A DNA stretch of 17,445 nucleotides from CAYXVU01 sp964468725 (GTDB lineage Bacteria > Acidobacteriota > Blastocatellia > UBA7656). Below, in pieces: positions 7,411 to 13,431 of this stretch; positions within the stretch are counted from its first letter, which is position 1, and each line of letters begins with the position of its first letter. The position numbers and the translations under genes were made by a program. Under the pieces are notes generated by a model, which worked only from the letters and a program-made list of their open reading frames with translations, ran no database searches and was not told the origin of the DNA. The stretch covers positions 1 through 17,445 of the forward strand of contig CAYXVU010000123.1 of NCBI GenBank assembly GCA_964468725.1, written 5' to 3'.

Positions 7411-8018
7411 CCGCGGGGCTGACGCAAAAGGAGCGGGAATTCGCCGTGCAGTATCTGAAGGAGATCAAAGAGCAGGTAGTTGATGCGCTCTCCGGCCTGA
7501 CCGATGCACAGATGAATTACCGCGCAGCACCTGAGCGTTGGTCTATCGCGGAAATCACGGAACATCTCATCAACGCTGAACAGGCGGTCTTTATGGTCGT
7601 CACTCAGCAGATTATGAAACAGTTGCCGATGACTGACCTCTCTTCATCGGTGATTGGCCGCATCATGAAGTCGCCGGTTCCGGAAAACCAAGAGCGCCGC
7701 TCGTTGATGAAAGATCAGGTCATCATTTTGACGGCGACCAACCGCACGACGAAACGATTTCAAGCTCCCGAAGTCGTCCGTCCACGCGGGCGCGTCGCTG
7801 CTAAGGCTGACCTGCTCAATGGCTTTGAACGCGCGCGGGCGCGCACCATCGCCTATCTGGAAACCACGCAAGAAGACTTGCGCAGTCACTTTGCCGATCA
7901 TTGGGTCTTCGGCGTAATTGATGCCTATCAGTGGTTCTTATTTTTGACAGCACATAGCGAACGCCATTTGGCGCAGATCAACGAGGTCAAACAGAGTCCG
8001 GGTTTCCCGAAACATTGA
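7407..8018 (+). CDS. DinB-fold protein 3, lacking its own signal peptide
   Basis: As read from the GTG at 7407, the product is 203 residues and starts directly at the DinB domain (MTAGLTQKEREFAVQYLKEI). It keeps the family His pattern: His in AEITEHLINAEQ near residue 52 and the pair in LTAHSERHLAQI near the C-terminus, with YQWFLFL before it. It also has an insert relative to copies 1 and 2 (TDLSSSVIGRIMKSPVPENQ). It has no hydrophobic N-terminus, unlike the two secreted paralogues. Either it is cytoplasmic, made by re-initiation at the GTGA overlap (weak AGGG 9 nt before the GTG), or it is exported as the C-terminal half of a frameshift fusion with family U copy 1. A missing base in the A6 run just upstream would also explain the arrangement. 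DinB identity is secure; the true N-terminus is not. Confidence 0.85.
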   Translation: MTAGLTQKEREFAVQYLKEIKEQVVDALSGLTDAQMNYRAAPERWSIAEITEHLINAEQAVFMVVTQQIMKQLPMTDLSSSVIGRIMKSPVPENQERRSLMKDQVIILTATNRTTKRFQAPEVVRPRGRVAAKADLLNGFERARARTIAYLETTQEDLRSHFADHWVFGVIDAYQWFLFLTAHSERHLAQINEVKQSPGFPKH

Positions 8019-8036
8019 CCTGCATCGGCAGAAGGC

Positions 8037-8111
8037 TCGCGCTCGGGCTGGTAGCGGAAAAGAAGTATCCGTCTAAACCACCTTAACCTACCCTTACCAG
8101 CCCGAGCGCGA
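8037..8111 (+). repeat. 17-bp perfect inverted repeat after the DinB operon
   Basis: TCGCGCTCGGGCTGGTA (8037-8053) and TACCAGCCCGAGCGCGA (8095-8111) are exact reverse complements separated by 41 nt. They lie 18 bp after the DinB 3 stop. The transcript would form a very stable stem, followed by TTTGTT, so it may end or protect the operon mRNA. The long loop contains a further small CGGA/TCCG pairing. It could instead be a short mobile or REP-like element, but no flanking duplication is seen. Confidence 0.65.
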
Positions 8112-8174
8112 TTTGTTGACGAAAGGGAGATCATTGCAGGCAGAACCGATGGGCGGGGCAGGAGGCTTACTGAG

Positions 8175-9029
8175 GTGAATGACCGGACGCCAACAAAGAG
8201 TCTTGCGGGCGTGGTTGGCTTTTTGGCATTTGTCTGTAGCTGGTCTGCTTGCTTTTGGCTGCTCTCAGCCTTCGTTAATGTCGGACAACCGCCGGAGCAA
8301 TCCTTCCTCTTTTTGATTGGAGGCGCCGGTCCCTTGATCGGCGTCGTCGTATTTACCCACCTGCAAGAGCGCCGAATTACGGGGCAAAGCGTTTGGTTGC
8401 GTGCCCTTGACCCGCGTCGGCTGCCGTTTCGTTGGTTGTGTCTCTCTCTCTTGCTTCATCCGGCCATCATGCTGTGTGCAGTAGGGGTAGACCAATTGCT
8501 TGGCAGCCGCTCGGTGACGGTGTCGCTGCCACAAGGCGGCTTGATCGGCTTTTCGAGCCTACTATTTTTCACCTTTTGGTTTGGCCCTTTCCCCGAAGAG
8601 ATTGCTTGGCGCGGTTATGCATTAGATCGCTTGCAGCGGCGTTATACAGCGTTGCGAGCCAGTATGATATTGGGGGTGATCTGGGCGGGTTGGCACTTGC
8701 CGTTGTTTGCTGTTCCGGGCACTTTCCAACACACACTCGGCTTTTCCAACCTGCGGTTCTGGTTCTTTTTGGCGAGTATGGTGCCGCTTTCTGTTCTCCT
8801 AACTTGGGTCTATAACAGCAGTCAGGGGAGCACCCTTTCCGCCGTGATGATCCACTTTTCCGGAAATCTATGCGGCGCTCTCCTGCCGAAAACGACGCGC
8901 CTTGCAGGCATAGAGTTTGCGCTCCTCACCTTATGCGCCGTGATGGTTGTCATTCGATTTGGCTCCAAACATCTACTCGATTTGCAACTGCTCAAACCGA
9001 CGTTGCCGCAGGGAACCCCTTCGAAGTAG
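8175..9029 (+). CDS. CPBP-family intramembrane metalloprotease (CAAX/Abi)
   Basis: The 284-residue hydrophobic protein has about seven or eight predicted membrane helices. All three CPBP signatures are visible: EExxxR as E141-E142-I-A-W-R146; the second motif WAGWH with His174; and HxxxN as H227-F-S-G-N231. These residues form the intramembrane glutamate/histidine site of CPBP (Rce1-like) endopeptidases. In bacteria these proteins serve in peptide maturation, bacteriocin self-immunity or partner-protein scaffolding, and the substrate here is unknown. Translation starts at GTG 8175, supported by AGGAGG at 8160-8165 nine nt upstream. A nearby ATG at 8179 is out of frame. It is separated from the DinB operon by the 17-bp inverted repeat and converges with the phosphatase gene, only 41 bp away. 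Confidence 0.9.
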   Translation: MNDRTPTKSLAGVVGFLAFVCSWSACFWLLSAFVNVGQPPEQSFLFLIGGAGPLIGVVVFTHLQERRITGQSVWLRALDPRRLPFRWLCLSLLLHPAIMLCAVGVDQLLGSRSVTVSLPQGGLIGFSSLLFFTFWFGPFPEEIAWRGYALDRLQRRYTALRASMILGVIWAGWHLPLFAVPGTFQHTLGFSNLRFWFFLASMVPLSVLLTWVYNSSQGSTLSAVMIHFSGNLCGALLPKTTRLAGIEFALLTLCAVMVVIRFGSKHLLDLQLLKPTLPQGTPSK

Positions 9030-9070
9030 TTCTATTTTTTCCGGCGCGCTGAACTGACCAACTGCACCCC

Positions 9071-9760
9071 TCAATAGCGGCGAGGAATGGTTTCGATAGG
9101 CAACTTGCCGCGCCATTCAACGATGAACGCTTCATTGTTTGGTTGCGACGGCAACGCGTAGGCTTCTGCCGTAGAGAGTTGACGCAACCAGCCGACCAGT
9201 GCGCGATTGGTGATGCCGTGCGCGACGATGAGAATCTTTTTATTCGGATGTTTATCGAGCAGGTCGCGCAAGACAGCCGTCACCCGCTCGTACATCTCGT
9301 TAAAGCTTTCGCCGCCGGGTCGTTTGTTATCGGGGTGGCGAAAGACTTCGGCCAATTGTTCGCGGTAGGGCGAGACGCTCCAATCTTTGCCGTTTAAGTC
9401 GCCAAGCTGAAACTCCGTGAGCGCTTCGATGACCATCGGCGTGAGATTCAATTCGCGTGCGACGATAGTCGCCGTCTCGCGGGCACGAATGAGCGGGCTA
9501 TGCACGATCATTTCGATGCCTTCCGCTTTGGCCAATTGCGCAAGGTGTGCCGCTTCCTCTCTGCCCACATCGGAGAGGGAAGGATTCGGGACGCCGTTAA
9601 TCATCGGCGGATTCTTGGGATCATAGCCTGACGTTCCATGTCGCGCGATGATGATTTTGGTTTGTGCTGCGGCAGGGGTTGCCAAACTCAATAGCGCAAT
9701 CAGGGAAAAGAGACAAAAGACCAAACAGTCGAAAAATCGAGCCCCACGAAATCCGAACAT
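9071..9760 (-). CDS. Secreted histidine phosphatase (phosphoglycerate-mutase superfamily)
   Basis: The 229-residue product has a Sec signal peptide (core about 12-28, cleavage near PAAAQT) followed by a complete histidine-phosphatase branch-1 domain. The phospho-accepting His41 lies in ARHGTSG. Arg92 lies in SPLIRARETA, the acid candidate Glu116 in LTEFQLGDLNG, and the second catalytic His181 in VAHGITNR. It should remove phosphate from a small molecule or protein outside the cytoplasm; the substrate is not predictable. The open frame continues upstream to 10249, but I chose the ATG at 9760 because GGAGG (9769-9765) lies 4 nt before it, the signal peptide begins there, and the upstream extension overlaps the divergent gene at 10121. 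A TATACT on the minus strand (9824-9819) is a possible -10 element. Confidence 0.9.
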   Translation of the reverse strand: MFGFRGARFFDCLVFCLFSLIALLSLATPAAAQTKIIIARHGTSGYDPKNPPMINGVPNPSLSDVGREEAAHLAQLAKAEGIEMIVHSPLIRARETATIVARELNLTPMVIEALTEFQLGDLNGKDWSVSPYREQLAEVFRHPDNKRPGGESFNEMYERVTAVLRDLLDKHPNKKILIVAHGITNRALVGWLRQLSTAEAYALPSQPNNEAFIVEWRGKLPIETIPRRY

Positions 9761-10120
9761 TATGCCTCCAAAGGTTTTGAGATGTTTGATGCCCGTTGCC
9801 GATGCGACAACGGCTTCGAGTATAGCGCACCCTGCAACCCTCTCTGCGACCTGGCCAACGAAACCGTAAGCGATAGGAAGTTGCCGCCGCCTATTTCTTC
9901 GAATCGCGATTCCTTCCATCACAAAAAAATTATTCTCCAAATCGAAAATCAGCCGCTTATCACAAAGCCGATAGAGAATTGCCCGACTCGGTGAAAATAG
10001 AGAAGACCAATCGGCTTGGCAAATCGTTTGAGCTTTGCCCACAGGTGCAACCCTGTTAGCTTCGGGCATCCGGTTTGACCGCCCTTGCCGATTGCCCAAA
10101 GAATCTGCACGAGGAGAATT
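9761..10120. other. 360-bp divergent intergenic region
   Basis: This gap separates the phosphatase (minus) and family U copy 2 (plus). Minus-strand TATACT at 9824-9819 could serve the phosphatase. CCGTTG/CAACGG near 9794-9812 forms a small inverted repeat. An AT-rich patch lies near 9920-9950. One isolated ACCGCCCTTGCC at 10078 resembles a single half of the shared promoter box, but lacks a second half 20 bp away and a TATACT. No convincing gene or RNA is seen. Confidence 0.45.
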
Positions 10121-10831
10121 ATGAAAATCATCACCCCAACCTTGCATCTCTCTCTCTCCGTACTGTTGTTGATTGGCTGTGCATCGGTCGCTGCGGCACA
10201 GGAGCCAGCTAGCCTCATCAGAGGAACCAAATGGATGGCGCTCGATCAAGAGCAGGAGACTCGATTGGCGTTAAGCGCTGCGCCGGAACATGTCAGCCGC
10301 GATGCGGGCGTCTGGTTGCTTCGCAAAGGCGGTTATGAGCAGGCGCGTGAAAGTAAAAACGGCTTCAACTGCTTTGTGCAACGATGGATCTCCAATCCCC
10401 GCTTGTACGCGGATGACCGGGCGATGGTGCCGATCTGTTACGACGCGGAAGGCTCGCGTTCGCTCTTTCAAGCCGATCTGCGCCGCGTCAAATTAGCGGA
10501 GCAAGGCAAGAGCCTTGAAGAGATTGAAAAGATCGTTGCCGAAGAGTACCGCACCGGCAAAATCCCTGTGCCCAAACGTGGCGGCATCGCTTTTATGATG
10601 GCGACGCAGACGGTTCATAATCATAAGACCGATTCGACGGACAAAGTCTTTCCGCCTCACCTGATGTTCTACGCTCCTTATGTGAAGAATTCCGACATCG
10701 GCGCGAAACCGGAAGATTTTGCCAGCCACCGTCGCCCTTTCGTTTTGAATGAGGGGAAACCCGATGCCATGATCTTGGTCGTCATGCAGCCCTGTCCGGA
10801 CTGCCGTGTCAAAGCCAAAGGCGATTACTAA
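10121..10831 (+). CDS. Secreted protein of unrecognised family U, copy 2
   Basis: The 236-residue product belongs to the same unnamed family as the genes at 6715 and 10936. Shared blocks are TRLALSAAPEHVSRDAGVWL, then ARESKNGFNCFV, PICYDAEGSRS, EQGKSLEEIEKI, EYRTGKIPVPKRGG, PPHLMFYAPYVKNSDIGAKP and KPDAMILVVM. The N-terminus MKIITPTLHLSLSVLLLIGC has a good lipobox (LIGC), so this copy may be a lipoprotein, although a VAAAQ signal-peptidase-I site follows. It carries an extra loop between the two conserved Cys blocks (ISNPRLYADDRAMV) and a C-terminal CPDC motif absent from the other copies. GAGGAG at 10111-10116 lies 4 nt before the ATG. An in-frame start at 10085 has no ribosome site and would bury the signal peptide. 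The next family U gene follows after 104 bp. Confidence 0.85.
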   Translation: MKIITPTLHLSLSVLLLIGCASVAAAQEPASLIRGTKWMALDQEQETRLALSAAPEHVSRDAGVWLLRKGGYEQARESKNGFNCFVQRWISNPRLYADDRAMVPICYDAEGSRSLFQADLRRVKLAEQGKSLEEIEKIVAEEYRTGKIPVPKRGGIAFMMATQTVHNHKTDSTDKVFPPHLMFYAPYVKNSDIGAKPEDFASHRRPFVLNEGKPDAMILVVMQPCPDCRVKAKGDY

Positions 10832-10935
10832 AAACCGACAACGGCCTGAAAACCCGCAGGGTGAAGAGACGCAGCAGGCCATGATCGTAGAGGGAAAGAT
10901 GACCGATCCCTTTTGCAAATGAGAAAGGAGCCGCA

Positions 10936-12066
10936 ATGACGAAACGATGCTGGGTATCTCTTAGCCTGTCGGTTGCGAGTATCTTCCTGCTCTTGGCGAT
11001 GGCATTGGCGCAATCCAACAATCGCCAACCTGCCGCTTGGATTGCCTTTGAACGGGAGCAGGAGATTGACCTGGCTTTGAGTGCTGCGCCAGAGCATCTG
11101 CGCGCGCAGGCAGGCGTCTTTGTGTTGCAAAAGGGCGGCTATGTTCGCGTACGCGAGAGCCGCAACGGCTTTACCTGTTTGGTACAGCGCGGGAGAGATC
11201 CAAAGACTGGCCACCTGCAAACCGTTCCCCTTTGCTTCGATGCGGAAGGCACTGCGACCAATCTGCGGACGCTCCTCCGTACCCGTGAACTGGCGGAACA
11301 AGGCGAGTCGGAGGCAAAGATTGAGCAGTTGATTGCGGAGGAATATCGCACAGGGCAGTTGCAGGCTCCGCGCCGACCGGGCATCGTCTATGCGCTGTCC
11401 TCTTTCCTCGCCTACGATCAGCAGACCGGCAACACCCATCAAGTTGTCCCGCCATTTGTCCTGATTTATGCGCCATTTGCTACCCCTGCCGATCTCGGAA
11501 TTCTACCCGAACATCAAGGCAATAGCTCTCACCCTTATCTCATCAATGAAGGCAAGCCCAACGCCTACATCCTCGTTACCCCTAACCGTCAACCCGGAAT
11601 CTATAAGCCAGAAACGACGGCGACGATGGAGTCTGAGCATAAGCCTTTGACGAAAGCGGGCGAAATCGAATTGGCTTTGAGTGCTGCGCCGGAGCATCTG
11701 CGCGCGCAGGCAGGCGTCTTTGTGTTAGAAGGCGGCAACTATGTCAAAGCGAGAGAAAGCCGCAATGGTTTCAACTGCCTGGTCGGTCGCGCCGACAATA
11801 TCCTCGATCCGATGTGCTTAGACCGAGAAGGGTCACAAACGACTATGCAGGCTGTGATGCGCCGCTCACAACTCTCCGCACAGGGCAAAGCTGGGCAGAG
11901 ATCAATCGAACCTTGGCCGCCGAGTTGCGCGCCGGGACGCTCAAGCCGCCACGACGTTCCGGCATCACCTACATGCTCTCGCAAAACTTCCATTCTCATG
12001 ACCCCAAAACCGGAAGGCGCGAAATCATCTTCGTGCCGCATCTTATGTTCTATGCTCCATATCTGA
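10936..12066 (+). CDS. Tandem family U protein, copy 3, truncated by a frameshift
   Basis: As read, the product is 376 residues: a signal peptide (core 8-25, cleavage near ALAQS), a complete family U domain (about 38-213), a short linker, and the first half of a second domain (241-318). Both domains carry ALSAAPEHLRAQAGVFVL and the ESRNGF-CLV and C-D-EG blocks. At Lys318 (AAA, 11887-11889) the family consensus EQGKSxxEI is lost. The frame then runs through 58 residues of unrelated, Ser/Pro-rich sequence to a stop at 12066. One extra A in this run would restore GKSWAEINRTLAAEL and full homology to 12185, giving 416 residues. AAGGAG at 10925-10930 lies 5 nt before the ATG. The break is either a real recent deletion or a sequencing error. 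Confidence 0.8.
   Translation: MTKRCWVSLSLSVASIFLLLAMALAQSNNRQPAAWIAFEREQEIDLALSAAPEHLRAQAGVFVLQKGGYVRVRESRNGFTCLVQRGRDPKTGHLQTVPLCFDAEGTATNLRTLLRTRELAEQGESEAKIEQLIAEEYRTGQLQAPRRPGIVYALSSFLAYDQQTGNTHQVVPPFVLIYAPFATPADLGILPEHQGNSSHPYLINEGKPNAYILVTPNRQPGIYKPETTATMESEHKPLTKAGEIELALSAAPEHLRAQAGVFVLEGGNYVKARESRNGFNCLVGRADNILDPMCLDREGSQTTMQAVMRRSQLSAQGKAGQRSIEPWPPSCAPGRSSRHDVPASPTCSRKTSILMTPKPEGAKSSSCRILCSMLHI
11072..11726 (+). repeat. 55-bp direct repeat, exactly 600 bp apart, within copy 3
   Basis: Positions 11072-11126 and 11672-11726 differ at only one base (A at 11091, G at 11691). They encode the ALSAAPEHLRAQAGVFVL block of domains 1 and 2. Sequence on both sides has diverged much more. This indicates an internal duplication, with recent gene conversion or strong constraint at this block. 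Confidence 0.9.
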
Positions 12067-12185
12067 AAAATGCTGACATTGGAGCGTTACCGGAGCAGGT
12101 CAATAGCCTGTCACAACCGTTCATCCTCAGTGAAGGCGATGCCTTCGCGTTCCTAATCATCGTGCCGAATGGGGAAGGGAAGTAA
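11887..12185 (+). pseudogene. Out-of-frame C-terminal half of second family U domain
   Basis: In the -1 frame, sequence from the A-run at 11887 reads SWAEINRTLAAELRAGTLKP, then PRRSGITYMLSQNFHSHDPK, VPHLMFYAPYLKNADIGALP and SLSQPFILSEGDAFAFLIIVP. These are the expected remaining blocks of the family U domain begun in the preceding frame. There is no start codon or ribosome site of its own, and the upstream part of this frame (11814 onward) has no family resemblance. The conserved sequence right up to the stop at 12183-12185 implies the frameshift is very recent or is a base-calling error. Confidence 0.8.
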
Positions 12186-12313
12186 CGCCGGATTTGATCT
12201 CTTCCGATTTGAAACGGAAAACGATAGAGTTTCTTCTCAACGCTTTTGTGCGACGGTTGGTAGTCACTCATGACACGCCGACAATCGAATAACTGTTGAA
12301 TTGGAGGAAACTC

Positions 12314-12916
12314 GTGAGCCGAGTCCTATCTCTCATCGCCGTCACGTTATGGTTGAGTGTTGCCGCAGCCGCTCAGATCAACCTCGATATTGCTCTCAAA
12401 CAAGGCAGCGCCAGCGAAGCGCAAACCAAAGATCAACTGCAACGACTGGTCAAGACCTACGATTTGTCGAAGTGGGTCTTCACCAAATCCATCCTGATTG
12501 ATGAAAAAGCCATTCCACACAGCCACCCGGTCTTGACCTTGAGCACCCGCCATCTCAAAGATGATGAATTGTTGCTTTCCACTTTTGTTCATGAACAAGC
12601 GCACTGGTTTATTTCGCAGAATTCCAAAAACACGGAGGCCGCCGTTAAAGAACTCCGCGCCCTGTTTCCCAAAGTGCCGGTCGGCTTTCCGGAAGGCGGA
12701 GGCGATGAATACTCTACCTACATCCACCTGATCGTTATCTATTTGGAGAATCGTGCCAACCGTGAATTATTCGGAGAGTTGCGGGGACGACAAGTGATGG
12801 ATTTTTGGGCAAGCGATCACTACACCTGGATTTATAAAACCGTCTTAGAGCGTCCCCGCGACATCGGCGAAATCGCTTTCAAGCACCGCCTTGTTCCGCC
12901 CAATCGGGCGCAATAG
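12314..12916 (+). CDS. Small secreted HExxH putative metallopeptidase
   Basis: The 200-residue product has a signal peptide (core LSLIAVTLWLSVAAAA, cleavage near AAAQ-IN). The zinc-peptidase motif H93-E94-Q-A-H97 lies in a helix (STFVHEQAHWFIS). Glu residues 35-51 residues downstream (GGGDEYSTYIHLIVIYLENR) could supply the third ligand, as in gluzincin-type enzymes. The segment HSHPVLTLSTRHLKDDELL precedes the motif. It may process an extracellular protein or a peptide; no substrate is visible. The start is GTG 12314, with GGAGG at 12303-12307 six nt before it. An in-frame TTG at 12296 would overlap that ribosome site and is rejected. It stands between the family U genes and the TonB receptor, and a hairpin follows it. 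Confidence 0.8.
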   Translation: MSRVLSLIAVTLWLSVAAAAQINLDIALKQGSASEAQTKDQLQRLVKTYDLSKWVFTKSILIDEKAIPHSHPVLTLSTRHLKDDELLLSTFVHEQAHWFISQNSKNTEAAVKELRALFPKVPVGFPEGGGDEYSTYIHLIVIYLENRANRELFGELRGRQVMDFWASDHYTWIYKTVLERPRDIGEIAFKHRLVPPNRAQ

Positions 12917-12961
12917 AAAAGATGGAGGTAACGGACTGAAGCGAACTGCTCAGCCCGGGCG

Positions 12962-13001
12962 GGAGCAGGAGGCGAAGAACCGATGACGCGCCCCCTGCTC
13001 C
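12962..13001 (+). terminator. Hairpin after the metallopeptidase gene
   Basis: GGAGCAGG (12962-12969) pairs with CCTGCTCC (12994-13001), and an inner GGCG/CGCC pairing extends the stem. It starts 45 bp after the stop. No T-run follows, so Rho-independent termination is uncertain. It separates this gene from promoter box copy 3. Confidence 0.4.
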
Positions 13002-13091
13002 GTTATCCGGCGCGACGCGTAGTTCTACGACCATTCGGTTATCGGTTGTTGCAACTGCCTCATCGGCGAAACGCATTTGTCCCGTTGCGTG

Positions 13092-13159
13092 ACCGCTCAT
13101 CCCATCATCCTGCCGTTCATCACATCCGCACGCCTTGCCGTCGTCTTTCTCCCTATACT
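13092..13159 (+). promoter_or_regulatory. Shared direct-repeat promoter box, copy 3 (TonB receptor)
   Basis: ACCGCTCATCCC at 13092 and GCCGTTCATCAC at 13112 are direct repeats 20 bp apart. TCACATCCGC lies at 13120-13129 and TATACT at 13154-13159, with the same 34-bp distance as in copies 1 and 2. A weaker upstream repeat (TTTGTCCC around 13076-13083) keeps the 20-bp phase. The box predicts transcription toward the TonB receptor with a leader of about 265 nt. Confidence 0.65.
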
Positions 13160-13431
13160 CGACTCACGCTGAGGAAAGTGGTTTGCCATGCAGCGCGACG
13201 ACCCTTTGGGTAGTCAAAAAAGCCCGATTTCGGTTGAAGATGGTTCGGGCGTCGCCTGCATCGGCAAATCACAATGGTTGTCAGAAACCGGCCTCAGCCG
13301 CACATAAGAGCAGTATGAAAGATCGAGCCTCTGTCCCGTGTTCCATCAGACTCGTTCAAAACCTGCCATCAAGGATGTGCCTCAACGAGAGTACGCTCCA
13401 GCCTAAAAAATTTCAGGAGGCACAAGCACGC
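13160..13431 (+). other. Long 5' leader of the TonB receptor gene, with a 39-codon ORF
   Basis: Between the predicted -10 and the receptor start lie about 270 bp. A small ORF runs from ATG 13188 to TAA 13307 (39 residues, beginning MQRDDPLGSQKSPISVEDGS). GAGG at 13171-13174 precedes it with a rather long 13-nt gap. I see no cobalamin-riboswitch-like core or terminator hairpin. The receptor frame itself stays open back to 13135, but those residues look random and overlap the promoter. The leader may be a translated regulatory leader or only a long untranslated region. Confidence 0.35.

Noticed and set aside
8037..8111. Insertion sequence or complete transposon end
   Set aside because: No transposase is present and no target-site duplication flanks the arms.
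9819..9824. Minus-strand TATACT as a fourth shared promoter box
   Set aside because: No TCACATTCGC-like sequence lies 34 bp upstream and no 20-bp direct repeat is present; only a generic -10 is possible.
10078..10089. ACCGCCCTTGCC upstream of family U copy 2 as a promoter box
   Set aside because: It is a single half-site without a partner 20 bp away or a TATACT at the right distance.
9761..10249. Upstream extension of the histidine phosphatase frame to 10249
   Set aside because: A signal peptide and GGAGG-supported ATG occur at 9760; the extension is unlike any domain and overlaps the divergent gene at 10121.
11881..11900. Programmed frameshift in the tandem family U gene
   Set aside because: GGC AAA GCT is not a slippery heptamer, and the post-shift reading restores the consensus only by adding an A, so mutation or base-call error fits better.
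13135..13431. N-terminal extension of the TonB receptor frame back to 13135
   Set aside because: The open frame begins inside the promoter box, overlaps the TATACT, has no ribosome site, and would place about 99 random-looking residues before a clear signal peptide at 13432.
13160..13431. Riboswitch (for example cobalamin) upstream of the TonB receptor
   Set aside because: No recognisable conserved riboswitch core or expression-platform hairpin could be found by eye.
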